Source: Verrucomicrobiota bacterium
Lineage (GTDB): Bacteria; Verrucomicrobiota; Verrucomicrobiia; Chthoniobacterales; JAFAMB01
Reading direction: 5' to 3'
Length of the DNA stretch: 11,414 nucleotides
Assembly: GCA_019241095.1 (NCBI GenBank)
Contig: JAFAXJ010000583.1
Location: forward strand, 1 to 11,414
Under the pieces are notes generated by a model. It did not search any database, was not told the origin of the DNA, and was given only the letters and a program-made list of their open reading frames with translations. Position 1 is the stretch's first letter. Each line of letters begins with the position of its first letter. This document shows positions 1 through 6,964 of the stretch, piece by piece. Both the position numbers and the translations under genes were made by a program.

Positions 1-865
1 CAAGAATAACGGCGAGAATACCTCCTGCCGAGCCAATGCCAACATTGAATTGCTGAAGACCCAACGAATAAACCAGGAAGGCAAGGTTGGTAGTGGCGTG
101 TCCGGGACCGCCTGATGTCGTTGTATAGATCTCGGCGAAAATCGAAAGCAGGAAAATTGTTTCAATCATAACCACCACACCGATGGCACGTTGCAAATGC
201 GGAACAATGATGAAGAAAAAAAGTTGAATCGGATTCGCTCCATCAATTGCAGCAGCTTCCTTTTGTTCGTTGTCTAGAGACTTCAACGACGTGAAAAGGA
301 TCAAGAAAGCAAACGGAAGCCATTCCCAAGCAACAATAATAATCACCGAAACAAGGGGGTAATTGCCAAACCAATCGATGCCCGGAAGTCCTACTTTATT
401 CAGGACGAAGGCGATCAGCCCGTAGACGGGATGCATGATGAAATTTTTCCAAATCAGTGCACTCACCGTTGGCATCACAAAGAACGGAGCGATCACCAAT
501 AAGGTGGCGAGATTCTTCCCAAAAAATTCACGGTCGTAAAGGACTGCCAAGAGCGTTCCAAAGACGACCGTAATGACCAACACCGCTGCCATCAGGATGA
601 TTGTGTTGATGATCGCCGGCCAAAACGATTCATCTTCCACTAAGAACTGATAATTTTCTAACCCGGCGAACCCGCTCACATCCGGGTTCACTAGACTGAA
701 TCGGATGAAGGAAAAATAAACCGTTAAACCTAACGGAACGATCATCCACACGAACAATGCGATCACCGACGGTGCCTGTAAAAGTCCAAGCACCCGGTTG
801 GGTTTTTCCACGCTCGCTTGTGCCCCCGCGGGAGTCGTGGCCGGTGGTTGGGTTGCTACGCTCAT
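1..865 (-). CDS. Polyol/sugar ABC transporter permease, SmoF/MalF-like (3' end beyond window)
   Basis: Inner-membrane permease that would form half of the channel of a CUT1-type ABC importer, taking substrate from the binding protein encoded just upstream. Reading the minus strand from the ATG at 865 gives 288 open codons to the window edge. A polar, Pro/Ala-rich cytoplasmic N-terminus (about 1-25) is followed by hydrophobic segments near 30-55, 85-110, 118-140, 170-192 and 226-246. The ABC-ATPase docking EAA loop is clear: E203-A204-A205, G209 and P222. The segment around 243-288 (FAEIYTTTSGGPG, then QQFNVGIGSAGGI) closely resembles, from memory, sorbitol/mannitol permeases of the SmoF type, which are about 290 aa, so only a short C-terminus should be missing. 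It lies 76 nt downstream of the binding-protein gene in the same orientation. A second permease and an ATPase would be expected past the left edge. Substrate is inferred from family resemblance only. Confidence 0.9.
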   Translation of the reverse strand, partial: MSVATQPPATTPAGAQASVEKPNRVLGLLQAPSVIALFVWMIVPLGLTVYFSFIRFSLVNPDVSGFAGLENYQFLVEDESFWPAIINTIILMAAVLVITVVFGTLLAVLYDREFFGKNLATLLVIAPFFVMPTVSALIWKNFIMHPVYGLIAFVLNKVGLPGIDWFGNYPLVSVIIIVAWEWLPFAFLILFTSLKSLDNEQKEAAAIDGANPIQLFFFIIVPHLQRAIGVVVMIETIFLLSIFAEIYTTTSGGPGHATTNLAFLVYSLGLQQFNVGIGSAGGILAVIL

Positions 866-892
866 TGTTCTGCTTTCAGGCAACTTCAATTG

Positions 893-924
893 GCCGGCTC
901 GAATCGCCAATAACACGAGCCGGC
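893..924 (-). promoter_or_regulatory. Intercistronic hairpin between binding-protein and permease genes
   Basis: A perfect 9-bp inverted repeat, GCCGGCTCG (893-901) and CGAGCCGGC (916-924), with a 14-nt loop. It starts 17 nt after the binding-protein stop codon and ends 27 nt before the permease start. No T-run follows in the direction of transcription, so it does not look like a complete intrinsic terminator. By analogy with malE-malF type operons it could protect the upstream mRNA or partly stop transcription, giving more binding protein than permease. The repeat is seen directly; the role is inferred. Confidence 0.5.
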
Positions 925-941
925 ATCACTTCATAGCCGGT

Positions 942-2252
942 TTACTTCAGAAGGCCAGCTTGTTTAACCGCCCGGCCTACCGCGGCTTGGCTATCCTTCA
1001 ACGCCTGGTCAACAGACATTTTGCCGGCTAAAGCTCCGGAAATATTCTGACCAGTGACGGTTCCGAACGATTGAAATTCCGGAATACCCACGAACTGGAT
1101 GCCGGTGTACGGCACTGGTCTGATAGCAGGGTTGGTGGGATCGGCGGTTTGCATCGCCTTCAGGGTGACTGGGGCAAAAGGTGCCGCCTTCTGATAGTCC
1201 GGGTTGTCATAGGTCGATTGCCTGGTACCCGGGGGAACCGTTGCCCATCCCGCATCCTCAGCAACCATCTTAATGTACGGTTTCGAGGTCGCCCAAAGCG
1301 CAAACTTCTCAGCTGCCTCTGGATTTTTGGCTTTGTTGGGGATAGCGAAAGCCCATGACCACAGCCAGTGCGAGCCGTTAGGCGTCACTGCTATCGGGGC
1401 AGCGGCAAAAGCTACCTTGTCCGAAACTTGCGATTGAGCCTTATCGTATAGAGGACCGCCACCCGAAGTTGCGTCGATCCACATCGCTGCTTTGCCGCTC
1501 GCAAAAAGAGTCAGGTTTTCATTAAACCCGTTGGCGCTCGCTCCGGGCGGACCGTCGGCCTTCATCAAGTCGACATAGAAATTGATAGCCTTCTTCCACT
1601 CTGGTGTATCGATCGTAGGATTCCACTTCATGTCGAACCAAGTGCCGCCGAAGGTATTGATCAAGGTACTGACGTAGGCCATGTTTTCACCCCAGCCGGG
1701 CTTTCCGCGCAAGGTGATGCCGTACATTTCTTTGGATTTATCGGTCAGCGCATCGGCAAACTTTTTGATGTCATCGTACGTGGGCTGATCAGGCATCTTG
1801 AGACCTTTTTGATCGAAGAGATCTTTGCGATACATCAGCATCGAACTCTCACCATAAAAGGGCAAAGCATAAAGCTTACCTTTGTAAGAGAGTCCATCAC
1901 GAATTCCTTTAAATACATCGTTAATATCGTAGTCCGCGGGAATATTACCCATTTCTTTGAGCCAGCCGCGCTTAGCGAAAATCGGTGTTTCGTACAGTCC
2001 GATGAATACGAGGTCGAATTGTCCGCTTCCGGTAGAGATATCCGTCGTTACGCGTTGCCGCAGGATGTTCTCTTCCACCACTACCCAGTTCAATTTTATG
2101 TTCGGGTTCTCGGCTTCGAATTTAGGAGAGAGTCTTTTAAGTTCGATCATCGCCGGGTTGTTGACCGTTGCGATGGTTACAGTTTTTTGCTGAGCTAGCG
2201 CACTAGCAACAGTAAGTAGGACGGCTAACAGGGGGGAGGCAAATCGCTTCAT
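942..2252 (-). CDS. Periplasmic polyol-binding protein of ABC transporter (SmoE-like)
   Basis: Family 1 extracellular solute-binding protein that captures a sugar or sugar alcohol in the periplasm and delivers it to the adjacent permease. The chosen start at 2252 gives 436 aa beginning MKRFASPLLAVLL, a Sec signal peptide with probable cleavage after ALA-20; the open frame extends 17 codons further upstream but would bury this signal. The mature protein opens with KTVTIATVNNPAMIEL and contains ENILRQRVTTDIS, PFYGESSMLMYR, RGKPGWGENMA, DGPPGASANGFNENL and MWIDATSGGG blocks, ending with VPYTGIQFVGIPEF and a helical tail. From memory these match sorbitol/mannitol-binding proteins (SmoE/MtlE) far better than maltose-binding proteins. 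Length is normal. It is first in its operon, followed by the permease. The Shine-Dalgarno match is weak (AGAAAG about 9 nt upstream). Ligand identity (sorbitol, mannitol, other polyol) is not decided by sequence. Confidence 0.93.
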   Translation of the reverse strand: MKRFASPLLAVLLTVASALAQQKTVTIATVNNPAMIELKRLSPKFEAENPNIKLNWVVVEENILRQRVTTDISTGSGQFDLVFIGLYETPIFAKRGWLKEMGNIPADYDINDVFKGIRDGLSYKGKLYALPFYGESSMLMYRKDLFDQKGLKMPDQPTYDDIKKFADALTDKSKEMYGITLRGKPGWGENMAYVSTLINTFGGTWFDMKWNPTIDTPEWKKAINFYVDLMKADGPPGASANGFNENLTLFASGKAAMWIDATSGGGPLYDKAQSQVSDKVAFAAAPIAVTPNGSHWLWSWAFAIPNKAKNPEAAEKFALWATSKPYIKMVAEDAGWATVPPGTRQSTYDNPDYQKAAPFAPVTLKAMQTADPTNPAIRPVPYTGIQFVGIPEFQSFGTVTGQNISGALAGKMSVDQALKDSQAAVGRAVKQAGLLK

Positions 2253-2300
2253 GGTTATACTTTCTGGAAGGTGCAGAGTGGCGTTTTGCCAGACGCGCAC

Positions 2301-2330
2301 CATATAGCTTCTTCACGATTGGTCTTACAA
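2301..2330 (-). promoter_or_regulatory. Weak candidate promoter for the polyol transporter operon
   Basis: On the minus strand a TTGTAA hexamer (2325-2330) lies 18 nt upstream of TATATG (2301-2306), each matching 4 of 6 positions of the sigma-70 consensus, about 50 nt before the binding-protein start. A better -35-like TTGACT (2332-2337) is present but its distance to TATATG (25 nt) is too long. The region 2253-2400 holds no other recognisable site apart from a run of nine A on the plus strand (2362-2370). Only suggestive. Confidence 0.22.
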
Positions 2331-2400
2331 AAGTCAACTTCTTTACCTATCCAAACAAGTAAAAAAAAACGGCTAAGCCTTGATTTCCAAGAGGAACAAA

Positions 2401-2472
2401 ATGGCTGTCCCATTTAATATATTCTTTCAGAACGCTTCGCATTCTTTTTGGCGACCAAGAAACGTGGAATGA
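2401..2472 (+). CDS. Possible 23-codon leader ORF with good ribosome-binding site
   Basis: A small ORF (MAVPFNIFFQNASHSFWRPR plus three more residues) starts at 2401. It has the best Shine-Dalgarno site on this side of the window: GAGGA at 2391-2395, 5 nt before the ATG. Its TGA (2470-2472) overlaps the ATG at 2469 of the following ORF as ATGA, the usual geometry for translational coupling. The peptide has no obvious regulatory run of a single amino acid and no recognised family. It could be a real leader peptide, or chance in the divergent promoter region of the transporter. Supported only by SD plus overlap. Confidence 0.3.
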   Translation: MAVPFNIFFQNASHSFWRPRNVE

Positions 2473-2975
2473 GTTGGAATTCTCGAATCGCAAACGCTAG
2501 GAACGAGCTGATCCAAGGAGAGGAACTCAGTGCTTTTTTTAAAGCCTTTGCTTCGCTCCGGTCGAAACAGGGCGAAGCCGCGCTTCACAGAAGCCAATCG
2601 TCAGACCCTGCCCCCGTTCGAAGAAACTGGCCGAGATATCGAGCTCGTAAGGCTTGCTACTTTCGGGTAATCTGGCGTATTAACAGAATGGCCTTCGAGA
2701 CATCAAACTTTCAGAAAGTAATTCTCAGCGATCAAGCACCGGCAGACCAGTCAATTGCAGGACATCGCGAAATACAAGTCGTTGTTCGCAGTCCTTCAGA
2801 TGTCACTGAGCAAAGGTTAATTGATTTGGCCAGCAGCTTGACGCGAACTGCGCGTATGAATCAGGGTTGGAGTACCCTTCATGTGATCGTTGAGCCTCTC
2901 GCTCCGAAAGAGTTGCCGCCAATTGGAAACCCAACGCACACAGAAGGCGAAATCGAAGCGTGGATTGTTGAGTAA
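2469..2975 (+). CDS. Hypothetical protein, orphan ORF
   Basis: I do not recognise this protein. From the ATG at 2469 it has 168 residues. The first ~73 are basic and look irregular (several Arg/Lys clusters such as RNWPRYRARK). The remainder is better behaved, with a likely strand (REIQVVVRS), a helix (TEQRLIDLASSLTRTARM), another strand (TLHVIVEPL) and an acidic tail. A second possible start is the ATG at 2688, which would give a compact 95-aa protein, although no clear Shine-Dalgarno precedes it. The frame is open further upstream to a TTG at 2448. The 2469 start is chosen because it overlaps the stop of the small upstream ORF. It is convergent with the PEP-CTERM gene, 45 nt apart. No signal peptide or membrane segment is seen. 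The gene may be real only from 2688 on, or not at all. Confidence 0.4.
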   Translation: MSWNSRIANARNELIQGEELSAFFKAFASLRSKQGEAALHRSQSSDPAPVRRNWPRYRARKACYFRVIWRINRMAFETSNFQKVILSDQAPADQSIAGHREIQVVVRSPSDVTEQRLIDLASSLTRTARMNQGWSTLHVIVEPLAPKELPPIGNPTHTEGEIEAWIVE

Positions 2976-3020
2976 CGAATTCTGCAAAGATTTTCTACAT
3001 TGCTGCAGATAGGCTATTGC

Positions 3021-4169
3021 TCAAGAAATATGCCTTTTTCTTTTCAGGAATGATAACAATCCGGCGCCAAAAAGCGCAAAGACGGACGGTTCCGGCACGA
3101 CGGAAAGGCGGCCGAAAAGGCCGTTGGAGTAGCCATCGGGACCAGCGGTGAAATACAGACTACTAGCGTCTCCTCCTAGTTTACCGTTCCCGACCTGCAG
3201 ACCCCAGAGGCCGTCGATGCTGATCGGGTTTCCTTTTGTGTCGTCCAGCTGGCCGACAAAGTGGCCATTCGCGGTGTACGCGTTAATACGACCGTCGCCC
3301 AAATTGCCCACCAGAATATCATTGCTGAATGCTCCGAAGTTGCCTGGCGCCTTTGCTAGACCCCAAGGAGCGTTCAGCGTTCCCGCAGAAGCAAAGCGGC
3401 TGTCAAATGTGCCATCCGTATTGAAGACATCCACATAACCTGTGCCTAACCCAAACTGAATGGGGGGCCCAGGGCTCGTAGCGAGCTTGGCATACGCTAC
3501 ATAGAGCTTATTGCCAATTGCCTGGATGTTGTAAGGAGCAAAACCTTTGGGCAGATTGGGATCTGTAAAGTTGCCCGCAAGCGTTGTTTCCGCATAGTTC
3601 TTGTCAAACACCGCAATCCCTCCTTTGAGATTAGCAGCATAAAGATAAGTACTTGATCCGTCGGTTGCCTGCGCCAAGCCTACATAAGAAGCGGCCGGTT
3701 GCTCCACAGCCAATGCTGCCTGGGTCCCGCTCGGCCCGTTCCAGGCGGAGAGCGTTCCGTCTTCAGTAGCGAATATAAATGAGGCGGGTTTGCCGTTTAC
3801 CAGGAAGTCTGTGGTATTAGTATCACTATTGAAAACGATGCCTGTTGGGCTGCCGTGAGTGAAATCACTGGTCACTAAACGAGGAATGTTTACCACTAAA
3901 GGATTGCCGACCGGAAAAGGATTTCCGGCGCTATTATACAGCGTTGAAGTTCCTGTACCGTTATTGGAAATCCAGAATGGGCTGCTGCTACTTTCAGCAA
4001 TTCCCCAAGCGTTAACCAGATTCGGATCGAGGTTTTCAGCCTGAGCGGGCAAATTTGAGACAAGGTTTTCCTGAATATAGCTGTTTTGAGCCCGAACTGG
4101 ACTGACCAAAAAAGTCAAGAGAGCGGATGCAGTTAGCACCGACCGCAAAGACATTGCAGACTGCTTCAT
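3021..4169 (-). CDS. TIGR03118-family secreted protein with PEP-CTERM sorting signal
   Basis: Exported protein that should be anchored and processed by an exosortase, ending up in the outer surface or extracellular matrix. From the start at 4169 it is 382 aa with a Sec signal peptide (MKQSAMSLRSVLTASALLTF, probable cleavage after VRA-27). The body carries NLVNAWGIAESSSSPFWISN, GSPTGIVFNS, FATEDGTLSAWNG, YLYAANLKGGIAVFD and DGRINAYTANGHF blocks typical, from memory, of the TIGR03118 family, whose repeated glycine/aspartate turns suggest a beta-propeller or NHL-like fold. The C-terminus has the complete tripartite sorting signal: VPEP at 358-361, a hydrophobic stretch at 362-375 and a KRKRH cluster at 376-380. 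An in-frame ATG at 4199 would add ten residues ahead of the signal peptide and is less likely. It is monocistronic, divergent from argG. Molecular function is unknown; no exosortase gene is in the window. Confidence 0.9.
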   Translation of the reverse strand: MKQSAMSLRSVLTASALLTFLVSPVRAQNSYIQENLVSNLPAQAENLDPNLVNAWGIAESSSSPFWISNNGTGTSTLYNSAGNPFPVGNPLVVNIPRLVTSDFTHGSPTGIVFNSDTNTTDFLVNGKPASFIFATEDGTLSAWNGPSGTQAALAVEQPAASYVGLAQATDGSSTYLYAANLKGGIAVFDKNYAETTLAGNFTDPNLPKGFAPYNIQAIGNKLYVAYAKLATSPGPPIQFGLGTGYVDVFNTDGTFDSRFASAGTLNAPWGLAKAPGNFGAFSNDILVGNLGDGRINAYTANGHFVGQLDDTKGNPISIDGLWGLQVGNGKLGGDASSLYFTAGPDGYSNGLFGRLSVVPEPSVFALFGAGLLSFLKRKRHIS

Positions 4170-4225
4170 ATCGGGTGAAGATGAGGTTAAGATAGCCATG
4201 CTTAGCTATCCCGCTTATCTTCTAC

Positions 4226-4296
4226 CGGCTCTGGTGATTGTCGAGCCGTCGCCCCGAACCAAAATACAATGATTTCAGTTATAGGCCTAAATCATT
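4226..4296. promoter_or_regulatory. Two inverted repeats upstream of the PEP-CTERM gene; possible operator
   Basis: The 447-nt divergent region between the PEP-CTERM start (4169) and argG (4617) has no convincing gene. Nearest the PEP-CTERM gene lie CGGCTC (4226-4231) and GAGCCG (4243-4248), an 11-nt-loop hairpin that would be in its 5' leader, and an 8-bp perfect repeat AATGATTT (4268-4275) and AAATCATT (4289-4296) with a 13-nt spacer. The second has the symmetry and AT-rich arms of a dimeric regulator site about 100 nt from the start codon. Repeats of this size also occur by chance at a rate of a few per window, so the position is the main support. No sigma-54 (-24/-12) element was found. 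Confidence 0.3.
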
Positions 4297-4527
4297 ATGA
4301 TTACAAACATTCCCCGCCTGTTACAGAATTGCTAATATGTTGGCATCTGATCTGGGCCAGACCTGTCGGGTTGATTTCAAAGACGCCTGCTACTGACAAT
4401 GAGCGGAAATTTCGACATTACCCTCTTGGATCTCGATCGGCATGCCAAACAGTAAAACTCTGTCCGAAGTTCCTGGGCAGCTTGAGCTCCGAACTCATCG
4501 GGTAATTGTGTTTGTTTTATGAGAAGA

Positions 4528-4587
4528 GCATACTTACGGCTGTATGCACCGGAGTTAAGTCTCTTCAGGTAGTACTCCTTGAACTCC
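4528..4587 (+). promoter_or_regulatory. Tandem hairpins in the argG leader
   Basis: Two adjacent stem-loops precede argG. The first pairs GCATAC (4528-4533) with GTATGC (4542-4547) around an 8-nt loop. The second pairs GGAGTTAAG (4551-4559) with CTTGAACTCC (4578-4587), nine base pairs with one bulged G and an 18-nt loop. The second ends 29 nt before the ATG. No T-run follows, so this is not a classical terminator; a translational or RNA-stability role is possible. I do not recognise a known riboswitch or ARG-box. Upstream, 4300-4520 shows nothing else I can support beyond a poor promoter-like pair (TTGATT about 4371, GACAAT about 4395). Confidence 0.35.
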
Positions 4588-4616
4588 TGGCTAGGTTCTG
4601 TATTGATCGCAAGGGC

Positions 4617-5960
4617 ATGAAAATCGTTGTTGCGTATTCGGGGGGGCTGGACACGTCAGTCATTTTGAGTTGGATCAAGGATTGTTACTCCGCGGAGGTT
4701 ATCGCGTTCTGTGCTGATATCGGACAGGAAGAAGAGCTAGACGGCCTGGAGGAAAAGGCGTTAAAAACCGGCGCGTCCCGGTGTTTTGTGGAGGATCTCA
4801 GAGAAGAATTCGCGCGTGATTTCATTTTTCCGATGTTTCAGGCCTCCGCCCTTTATGAGAACCAATACCTGCTAGGAACCTCAATCGCTCGGCCGCTGAT
4901 TGCAAAGAAGATGGTAGAGATTGCGCGTACAGAAAAGGCACACGCTATTGCTCACGGCGCTACAGGAAAAGGCAACGATCAGGTTCGGTTTGAACTTACG
5001 GCAGCAGCTCTAGCTCCGGAAATCAAGGTCATCGCTCCATGGCGCTTGGAAAGGTTCCGAGAACAGTTTCCGGGCCGAGCAGAGATGATCCTCTACGCTG
5101 AGAAACATGGGATACCGGTGGCCGCAACGGCAAAGAAACCTTATTCGATGGATCGCAACCTCTTACATGTCAGCTACGAAAGCGGTATTTTAGAAGATCC
5201 GTGGATTGACGCAAGCGGCCCGGAACTGCGTGACATGTATAAACTCAGTGTCGCTCCGGAAGATGCACCAGATCAGGCGGAATATCTCGACTTTGAGTTT
5301 GAGCGCGGAATGTGTGTTGCCCTTGGGCACGAAAAACTACAGTCGATTTTGGATTATTTGGGATTCGAAGGCGATCGGGCAAAAACAGAAGAGGGGCGTA
5401 TCCGATTATCTCCATATTGGGTGATGAAGGCGCTGAATTATTTTGGCGGTCGGAACGGGATTGGCAGGGTGGATCTGGTAGAGAATCGTTTTGTGGGCAT
5501 GAAGAGCCGCGGTGTGTACGAGACGCCAGGTGGCGCGATTCTTTTCTTTGCCCATCGACAAATCGAATCGCTGACCATGGATCGCGAAGTGATGCATTTA
5601 AGGGATGGACTTGGTCCGAAGTATGCAGAACTGGTCTACAACGGCTTTTGGTTTGCTCCCGAGCGCGAAGCCATCCAGGCGTTAGTTACGGAGTCGCAAA
5701 AGAGTGTGACGGGGTTGGTCCGTGTCAAGCTGTACAAGGGCAACATTATTGCGGCAGGGCGCAAAAGTACGTTAAGCTTATATAATCCAAAGATTGCTAC
5801 GATGGAGGCGGATCCTACGCAGGCATATAACCAATCGGACGCTACCGGTTTTATAGCCTTAAATGCCTTGCGTTTGAAAGTGGCGGCACAGGCTCAAGGT
5901 CGCTGGCAGGCTAACAGCGAAGCGGATGGAACGGGTGAAGCGATTCAGCGGAGAAGGTAG
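4617..5960 (+). CDS. argG: Argininosuccinate synthase
   Basis: Cytoplasmic enzyme joining citrulline and aspartate with ATP (to AMP and pyrophosphate) to make argininosuccinate, the penultimate step of arginine synthesis. The start at 4617 gives [14 protein letters not shown], the family's usual N-terminus, with the ATP-binding SGGLDTS at 8-14; the frame stays open 37 codons upstream but that part has no family resemblance. Further hallmarks are [13 protein letters not shown] (114-126), [15 protein letters not shown] (174-188), ILEDPW (191-196), [20 protein letters not shown] (281-300) and [14 protein letters not shown] (408-421). The protein is 447 aa against about 400 for this class. The excess is roughly 22 residues at about 242-263, between GHEKL and RLSPYW, plus a polar tail of about 24 residues after the conserved end. 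The catalytic motifs are intact, so it should be active. An AAGG only 2-3 nt before the ATG is a poorly spaced Shine-Dalgarno. It stands alone, convergent with the nucleotidyltransferase gene; no other arg gene is nearby. Confidence 0.97.
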   Translation: MKIVVAYSGGLDTSVILSWIKDCYSAEVIAFCADIGQEEELDGLEEKALKTGASRCFVEDLREEFARDFIFPMFQASALYENQYLLGTSIARPLIAKKMVEIARTEKAHAIAHGATGKGNDQVRFELTAAALAPEIKVIAPWRLERFREQFPGRAEMILYAEKHGIPVAATAKKPYSMDRNLLHVSYESGILEDPWIDASGPELRDMYKLSVAPEDAPDQAEYLDFEFERGMCVALGHEKLQSILDYLGFEGDRAKTEEGRIRLSPYWVMKALNYFGGRNGIGRVDLVENRFVGMKSRGVYETPGGAILFFAHRQIESLTMDREVMHLRDGLGPKYAELVYNGFWFAPEREAIQALVTESQKSVTGLVRVKLYKGNIIAAGRKSTLSLYNPKIATMEADPTQAYNQSDATGFIALNALRLKVAAQAQGRWQANSEADGTGEAIQRRR

Positions 5961-6082
5961 TCGACAAACCTGGACAGATGTCAGCACCGAGAGCGAGGTC
6001 TGTCGAGCCGTCAAATCCAGTTGCGGGAGAGTCAGCCTTTGAATTACCACGATTCACGAAGAGAGCCAAGACTCTCGTCTCA

Positions 6083-6964
6083 CTAGGTAAGCTTAAATTT
6101 GGGCGAGTAATCCTCTACTAAGTCCGCAACCGAGGACCAGAGATTGGCGGCGGCATCGACTCGAGCAATCAGCGAAAGAGCGCCGCTGGGATCGAAGATT
6201 ATGCTCCAATGCAATTGAAAGTGTGCCGGTTTCACCGTAAACACTTCAGCCCCCTGCAGCGCCCCTTTATCGCCAAAGTAGTATGTCTCGTTAAGCGCAT
6301 AGAGTGTTTGCAACAAATAGAATCCTATTTTTCCCAAGGAACAAATCGTGTTCCAGTTATCCGCCCGTTTAGCAAATGTGTATGCATGAACTAGGGTAAA
6401 CTCTGCCGACCATAATGAATTATGAACAATCTTCTGCTTTAGGCAAGGGGGGTAGGTCTCAATAGATTTCTTTAACATTTGGGTCAGGTTATTGGTATCG
6501 TAAAGGGGCACGAGACAGCACACCTCTGCTAGATAGATAATGCTTGTAAATCCGAAGGTAGGTTGTTGATGAAAATCATGATCATATTTCCCTTGTTTCG
6601 CCTCTTCGATCGTCCGCATGACCTGAACTACATTTCGAAATAAGAAATCTACATTTCCCTGTTCCGTCCTGATCCAAGCGCCACCGTTCACCCATGGGCC
6701 CCAGTCATAGAACCCACTGACTATGGGTTCAGTGCCAGCAACTGCTATCGTCCGAGCGACCGTCCGGATCTTCTCGATATCAGGTGGATGGTTCTCATGA
6801 TAATAGATCCCAATATCAAGATCGGAGCCGGGCAGCGCAGTCCGCCTAGCGCAAGATCCACCAAGGACTACTGCAAGGATGTTAGGAATTGCTTGGAGTC
6901 TGGATGCGATTTTCGAGACGCGCTGGCTGATGTCATCGCCATTCGAAAGAGGCCCAACCCTCAT
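6083..6964 (-). CDS. Stand-alone nucleotidyltransferase (Pol beta-like, DUF4037-type C-terminal half)
   Basis: A 293-aa protein of the nucleotidyltransferase superfamily that transfers an NMP from NTP to an unknown acceptor. The N-terminal catalytic domain has GGS at 35-37, the paired metal-binding aspartates in SDLDIG (D48, D50) and a plausible third aspartate in NVDFLF (D106), so the active site looks complete. A GPWVNGGAWIR block (89-99) and the helical second half (PPCLKQKIV, SLWSAEFTLVHAY, LYALNETYYFGDKG) recall a family of uncharacterised proteins from actinobacteria and others that share these blocks; this is recalled from memory. It is not a toxin-antitoxin MNT of minimal size, nor a clear aminoglycoside-modifying enzyme. 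Its ATG overlaps the stop of the mscS-type gene by 4 nt (ATGA), indicating translational coupling and last position in the glp operon. Its sequence reads somewhat more AT-rich than glpD or glpK, a hint of a separate origin. Substrate unknown. Confidence 0.85.
   Translation of the reverse strand: MRVGPLSNGDDISQRVSKIASRLQAIPNILAVVLGGSCARRTALPGSDLDIGIYYHENHPPDIEKIRTVARTIAVAGTEPIVSGFYDWGPWVNGGAWIRTEQGNVDFLFRNVVQVMRTIEEAKQGKYDHDFHQQPTFGFTSIIYLAEVCCLVPLYDTNNLTQMLKKSIETYPPCLKQKIVHNSLWSAEFTLVHAYTFAKRADNWNTICSLGKIGFYLLQTLYALNETYYFGDKGALQGAEVFTVKPAHFQLHWSIIFDPSGALSLIARVDAAANLWSSVADLVEDYSPKFKLT

Noticed and set aside
2981..3009. TCTGCA/TGCAGA inverted repeat between the convergent orphan ORF and the PEP-CTERM gene, as a bidirectional terminator.
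   Set aside because: Only six base pairs, a 17-nt loop and no flanking T/A runs in the right positions.
4269..4505. Plus-strand ORF beginning MISVIGLNH, reminiscent of the N-terminus of glutamyl-tRNA reductase (HemA).
   Set aside because: Only about six residues match (VIGLNH); the following sequence does not continue in any frame with HemA motifs, and the match overlaps the dyad at 4268-4296. Treated as chance.
4506..4616. 37-residue N-terminal extension of ArgG.
   Set aside because: The family starts at [14 protein letters not shown], and the upstream part covers the leader hairpins with no conserved sequence.
4239..6012. The 12-mer TGTCGAGCCGTC occurs at 4239-4250 and 6001-6012, on both sides of argG.
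   Set aside because: A few exact 12-mer repeats are expected by chance in a window of this length, and no longer similarity or target-site duplication surrounds them.
6027..6076. GAGAGTC (6027-6033) and GACTCTC (6070-6076), plus a competing GAGAG/CTCTC hairpin at 6061-6076, in the argG-nucleotidyltransferase convergent gap.
   Set aside because: A 36-nt loop or a 5-bp stem with no T-run on either strand; not a supportable terminator.
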